Shown piece after piece: positions 62,174-64,000 of a DNA stretch of 64,000 bases (its first letter is position 1; each line of letters begins with the position of its first letter). Under the pieces are notes generated by a model that searched no databases, had not been told where the DNA came from, and worked only from the letters and a program-made list of their open reading frames with translations. Location: positions 1-64,000 of the forward strand of contig JANQMC010000050.1 of NCBI GenBank assembly GCA_028280305.1, given 5' to 3'. The position numbers and the translations under genes were made by a program. The stretch is from Pelagibius sp. Its GTDB lineage: Bacteria > Pseudomonadota > Alphaproteobacteria > Kiloniellales > Kiloniellaceae.

Positions 62174-63294
62174 AGCAATTCCCCCTGTGCGGCCTTCGCC
62201 GTAAGCTGCGGCGGCTGCAGATCCCAGATCGCGCAGTCGAGGACGCGGCCGGCGTTGTGCTTGCCGACCTTCACGTAAAAGACGCCGTCCTCGCCCAAGC
62301 GCCCCTCGAAGGCCTTGCCGTGGAACATCGGCCCGTCGTCGTTATGGAGCCGCCCGCGGTTGCCGCGGGTCTTTTCGAAGCGGGTCGCGCCGAGCTGATC
62401 CATCGGTGCCCATTCGCCCCATTGTTTGAAAAAGAAGGCCACCAGGGCCGCGAGACACTGGTCCCTGGCCGAGCGCACAGCCGCCGGGTTCGTTATGCGT
62501 GCGACCTGCCCCCGCCGCTCGCTCTCACCGCCGCAGATGACTTGATCGATACGCGGCCAGGCGATGTCCTCTGGCGGCGTGGTTGCCGGATCATGATAAG
62601 GCAGTTCAAACACCTCATTGTCCGGCCCTTCGCTGGTCAACAACGCCTCTTCCTCGTGGGTGTAGATGAAGAGGAAGGGGTTAAAGTCGACGGGTTCGAG
62701 TGCCGGCTCATAGCTCACAAAACGCCAGGCCGTCGACGTCTTCAGCAGCAGCGGAATTCGCTGATCAGCCGTCTTCTGATCTTCGACGGAGACGCCGAGC
62801 CCGACGTTTGGTAGCGGCCAGGGTGGCGCCTCACAGCCCAACCGGCTTTCGTCAATTTCGACGAGCTTCACCCAAACCCGGAACCCGGAGCCCCGTTTCT
62901 CGATGTATTCGAACATCCGCTCCGGGCGCTTGGTCAGGATCTGGAAGCGGTGCTGTGGACACAGCGCCATGACGGCGAAGATCTTGTCCAGCCAGTGGTC
63001 GTCGACCCAGTCACCGAAAACATCGGTCATCGAGCAAACGAAGATCATGCGCGGCCTGCGCCACGTCAACGGCTGCAACAGCGTCTCTTCGTCCAGGAAG
63101 ATCTCGACCTTGTCCCGGTCCTGCTTGGCATAGCGGATGAAGTTTCGGAACCGCTTCTGCATGGCCTCGGCATAGCAGTTGCGGCAACCCTCCGAGACGT
63201 GTTCGCAGAAATGCCCGATGCCGCCCGTTTCCAGATTGCGCGCCCGGATCGGGTCCCAGGTTTCGTCGGTCCACTCGATACGCGACTTTGCCAT
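62170..63294 (-). CDS. DUF5131 / phage Gp37-Gp68 family protein
   Basis: 374 residues. The N-terminus SRIEWTDETWDPIRARN and the cysteines C30, C37 and C40 (FCEHVSEGCRNCYAE, CX6CX2C) are the hallmarks of the Gp37/Gp68 family, related to radical-SAM-type iron-sulfur proteins. VCSMTDVFGDWV and RFVSYEPALEPVD are also typical. The family is common in phages of alphaproteobacteria and actinobacteria; its reaction is unknown, possibly base or nucleotide modification. Confidence 0.88.
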   Translation of the reverse strand: MAKSRIEWTDETWDPIRARNLETGGIGHFCEHVSEGCRNCYAEAMQKRFRNFIRYAKQDRDKVEIFLDEETLLQPLTWRRPRMIFVCSMTDVFGDWVDDHWLDKIFAVMALCPQHRFQILTKRPERMFEYIEKRGSGFRVWVKLVEIDESRLGCEAPPWPLPNVGLGVSVEDQKTADQRIPLLLKTSTAWRFVSYEPALEPVDFNPFLFIYTHEEEALLTSEGPDNEVFELPYHDPATTPPEDIAWPRIDQVICGGESERRGQVARITNPAAVRSARDQCLAALVAFFFKQWGEWAPMDQLGATRFEKTRGNRGRLHNDDGPMFHGKAFEGRLGEDGVFYVKVGKHNAGRVLDCAIWDLQPPQLTAKAAQGELL

Positions 63295-63297
63295 GGG

Positions 63298-63501
63298 TCA
63301 GCCTCCAGTCTTCTTTGAAGCGCTACCGAGGACACACCAGAGCGCCCCTGCAGCCATGCAAGACGCCATGCCGATGGACACCGCCACAGCAGACGGAAGA
63401 TCAAAAAAGCGATCAATCATCCGCGTTGCGCCCATCACGAAGACGGCTGATGTGAAATAGCCAGCGCCATAGATCATTCCCTTGGCCAATGCGTCCCACA
63501 T
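63298..63501 (-). CDS. Small membrane protein
   Basis: 67 residues with two hydrophobic segments (YGAGYFTSAVFVMGA and AVAVSIGMASCMAAGALWCVLG). It follows the Cys-rich gene after 3 bp. Function unknown. Confidence 0.55.
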   Translation of the reverse strand: MWDALAKGMIYGAGYFTSAVFVMGATRMIDRFFDLPSAVAVSIGMASCMAAGALWCVLGSASKKTGG

Positions 63502-63504
63502 CGA

Positions 63505-63681
63505 TCAGTCCTCTTCATCATCGGGAGGCCAGCACGCGACCTCGTGATAACCCTCGTCATCGTCGATGCATCCGCCATCGCAGTTCGGGCATTCGATTTC
63601 ACCCCGCCCGCAGACGCACATATCCCCGCCGCAGAGACACTCGATCACGCCCATGTTGTGGCAGGTGTCGCAGTAGCCCAC
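63505..63681 (-). CDS. Cys-rich mini-protein
   Basis: 58 residues from a GTG at 63681 with GGGAGG about 8 bp upstream. It has nine Cys in CxxC, CxC and CxxC groups (YCDTCHN; ECLCGG; MCVCGRG; ECPNCDGGC) and an acidic C-terminus (WPPDDEED). The pattern looks like one or two zinc-finger units of rubredoxin or DnaJ type. It fits exactly between neighbours with 3-bp gaps, which supports it being a real gene despite its size. Confidence 0.7.
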   Translation of the reverse strand: MGYCDTCHNMGVIECLCGGDMCVCGRGEIECPNCDGGCIDDDEGYHEVACWPPDDEED

Positions 63682-63684
63682 GGG

Positions 63685-63936
63685 TCAGCCCTCCCAGTTG
63701 TCAGGCAGGATGATTTCGACCTTGCCGGTCAGGGTGTGTTGGGCGATTTGTTTCGGATTGTCGGGGTCGAGGGTGAGGTTGCCGTTGCCATTGAGCTTGA
63801 AGCAGAGAACTTCTCCCAGCTCCTCATCCGCCGTCAGCGGCTTAGGCACCTCGACACCGTCCAGCAGGACACGCACGCCCCGGCCCTTTGCGCGGGGATC
63901 GTAACCCCGGTCGGTCTCGATGATTGAAAGGCGCAT
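63685..63936 (-). CDS. Small hypothetical phage protein
   Basis: 83 residues, beta-rich (RLSIIETDRGYDPRAKGRG; LCFKLNGNGNLTLDPDN). It is upstream of the Cys-rich gene in a compact run. No family recognised. Confidence 0.55.
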   Translation of the reverse strand: MRLSIIETDRGYDPRAKGRGVRVLLDGVEVPKPLTADEELGEVLCFKLNGNGNLTLDPDNPKQIAQHTLTGKVEIILPDNWEG

Positions 63937-63945
63937 GAACGTCTC

Positions 63946-64000
63946 CTAAGCCGTTCGGTCGCCATCCGGCGACGCGGGGTCGACGCCGATCGCCGTCACC
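63946..64000 (-). CDS. C-terminal end of an early phage gene, cut by the window edge
   Basis: The last 17 codons of a minus-strand frame (VTAIGVDPASPDGDRTA, then TAG) end 9 bp before the next start. The spacing and composition fit the compact early operon. Nothing can be said of function. Confidence 0.4.
   Translation of the reverse strand, partial: VTAIGVDPASPDGDRTA

Overview
The window looks like a GC-rich (about 63-64 percent by eye) alphaproteobacterial chromosome carrying a prophage. The host genes (nonphosphorylative sugar-acid catabolism, Xsc/Pta sulfoacetaldehyde use, PQQ dehydrogenase plus cytochrome c, CYTH-CHAD next to SixA) suit a marine or soil Rhodospirillales-like bacterium; the order-level guess is weak. 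I see no rRNA, tRNA, CRISPR array, insertion sequence or integrase.

Host part, 1-33.2 kb. 0.1-2.7 kb: a DMT exporter, a LysE-type exporter and a homocysteine S-methyltransferase. 2.7-5.3 kb and 8.6-18.3 kb: a scattered sugar-acid catabolic cluster with an SDR dehydrogenase, IlvD/Edd dehydratase, KDPGal aldolase (dgoA), KDGal kinase (dgoK), D-erythronate dehydrogenase-like protein (denD), 2-hydroxyacid dehydrogenase, FAH-family hydrolase, 3-hydroxyisobutyrate-dehydrogenase-like enzyme with a histone-like Lys tail, SMP-30 lactonase and aldose 1-epimerase. The set fits two routes run side by side: phosphorylative galactonate breakdown, and an L-fuconate-type diketo-acid route ending in FAH cleavage. 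Between them lies a polyphosphate/phosphohistidine-flavoured block (SixA, CYTH-CHAD, ParA) with three hairpins in the divergent gap. 18.5-30 kb: an SLC13/RCK transporter, envelope proteins, a fluoroacetate-dehalogenase-like hydrolase, a PQQ sugar dehydrogenase with cytochrome c, a TPR protein and a PAS histidine kinase. 30.1-32.9 kb: the xsc-pta operon.

Prophage, about 33.3 kb to beyond 64.0 kb. It is an HK97-type siphovirus with almost all genes on the minus strand; read right to left: early genes (small proteins, a DUF5131/Gp37-Gp68 protein, an ASCH protein), a strong terminator, a replication-initiator-like gene holding an iteron array, a zinc-ribbon-NusG fusion, a second terminator, then late genes: HNH, terminases, portal, S49 protease, capsid, connectors, two paralogous tail tube proteins, a tail chaperone pair joined by a programmed -1 frameshift, tape measure, tail tip proteins, fibre, a transglutaminase-like protein and the lysis genes. 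One plus-strand methyltransferase interrupts the late operon. The right end and any integrase lie outside the window.

The least ordinary parts are the control elements of the prophage: a phage NusG paralogue with an N-terminal zinc ribbon directly upstream of a terminator that guards the late operon; an origin-like iteron array whose repeat is encoded in different reading frames; six copies of a 13-bp palindrome scattered through the late region and not seen in the host part; and 37-bp hairpin repeats that bracket the frameshifting tail chaperone cassette.
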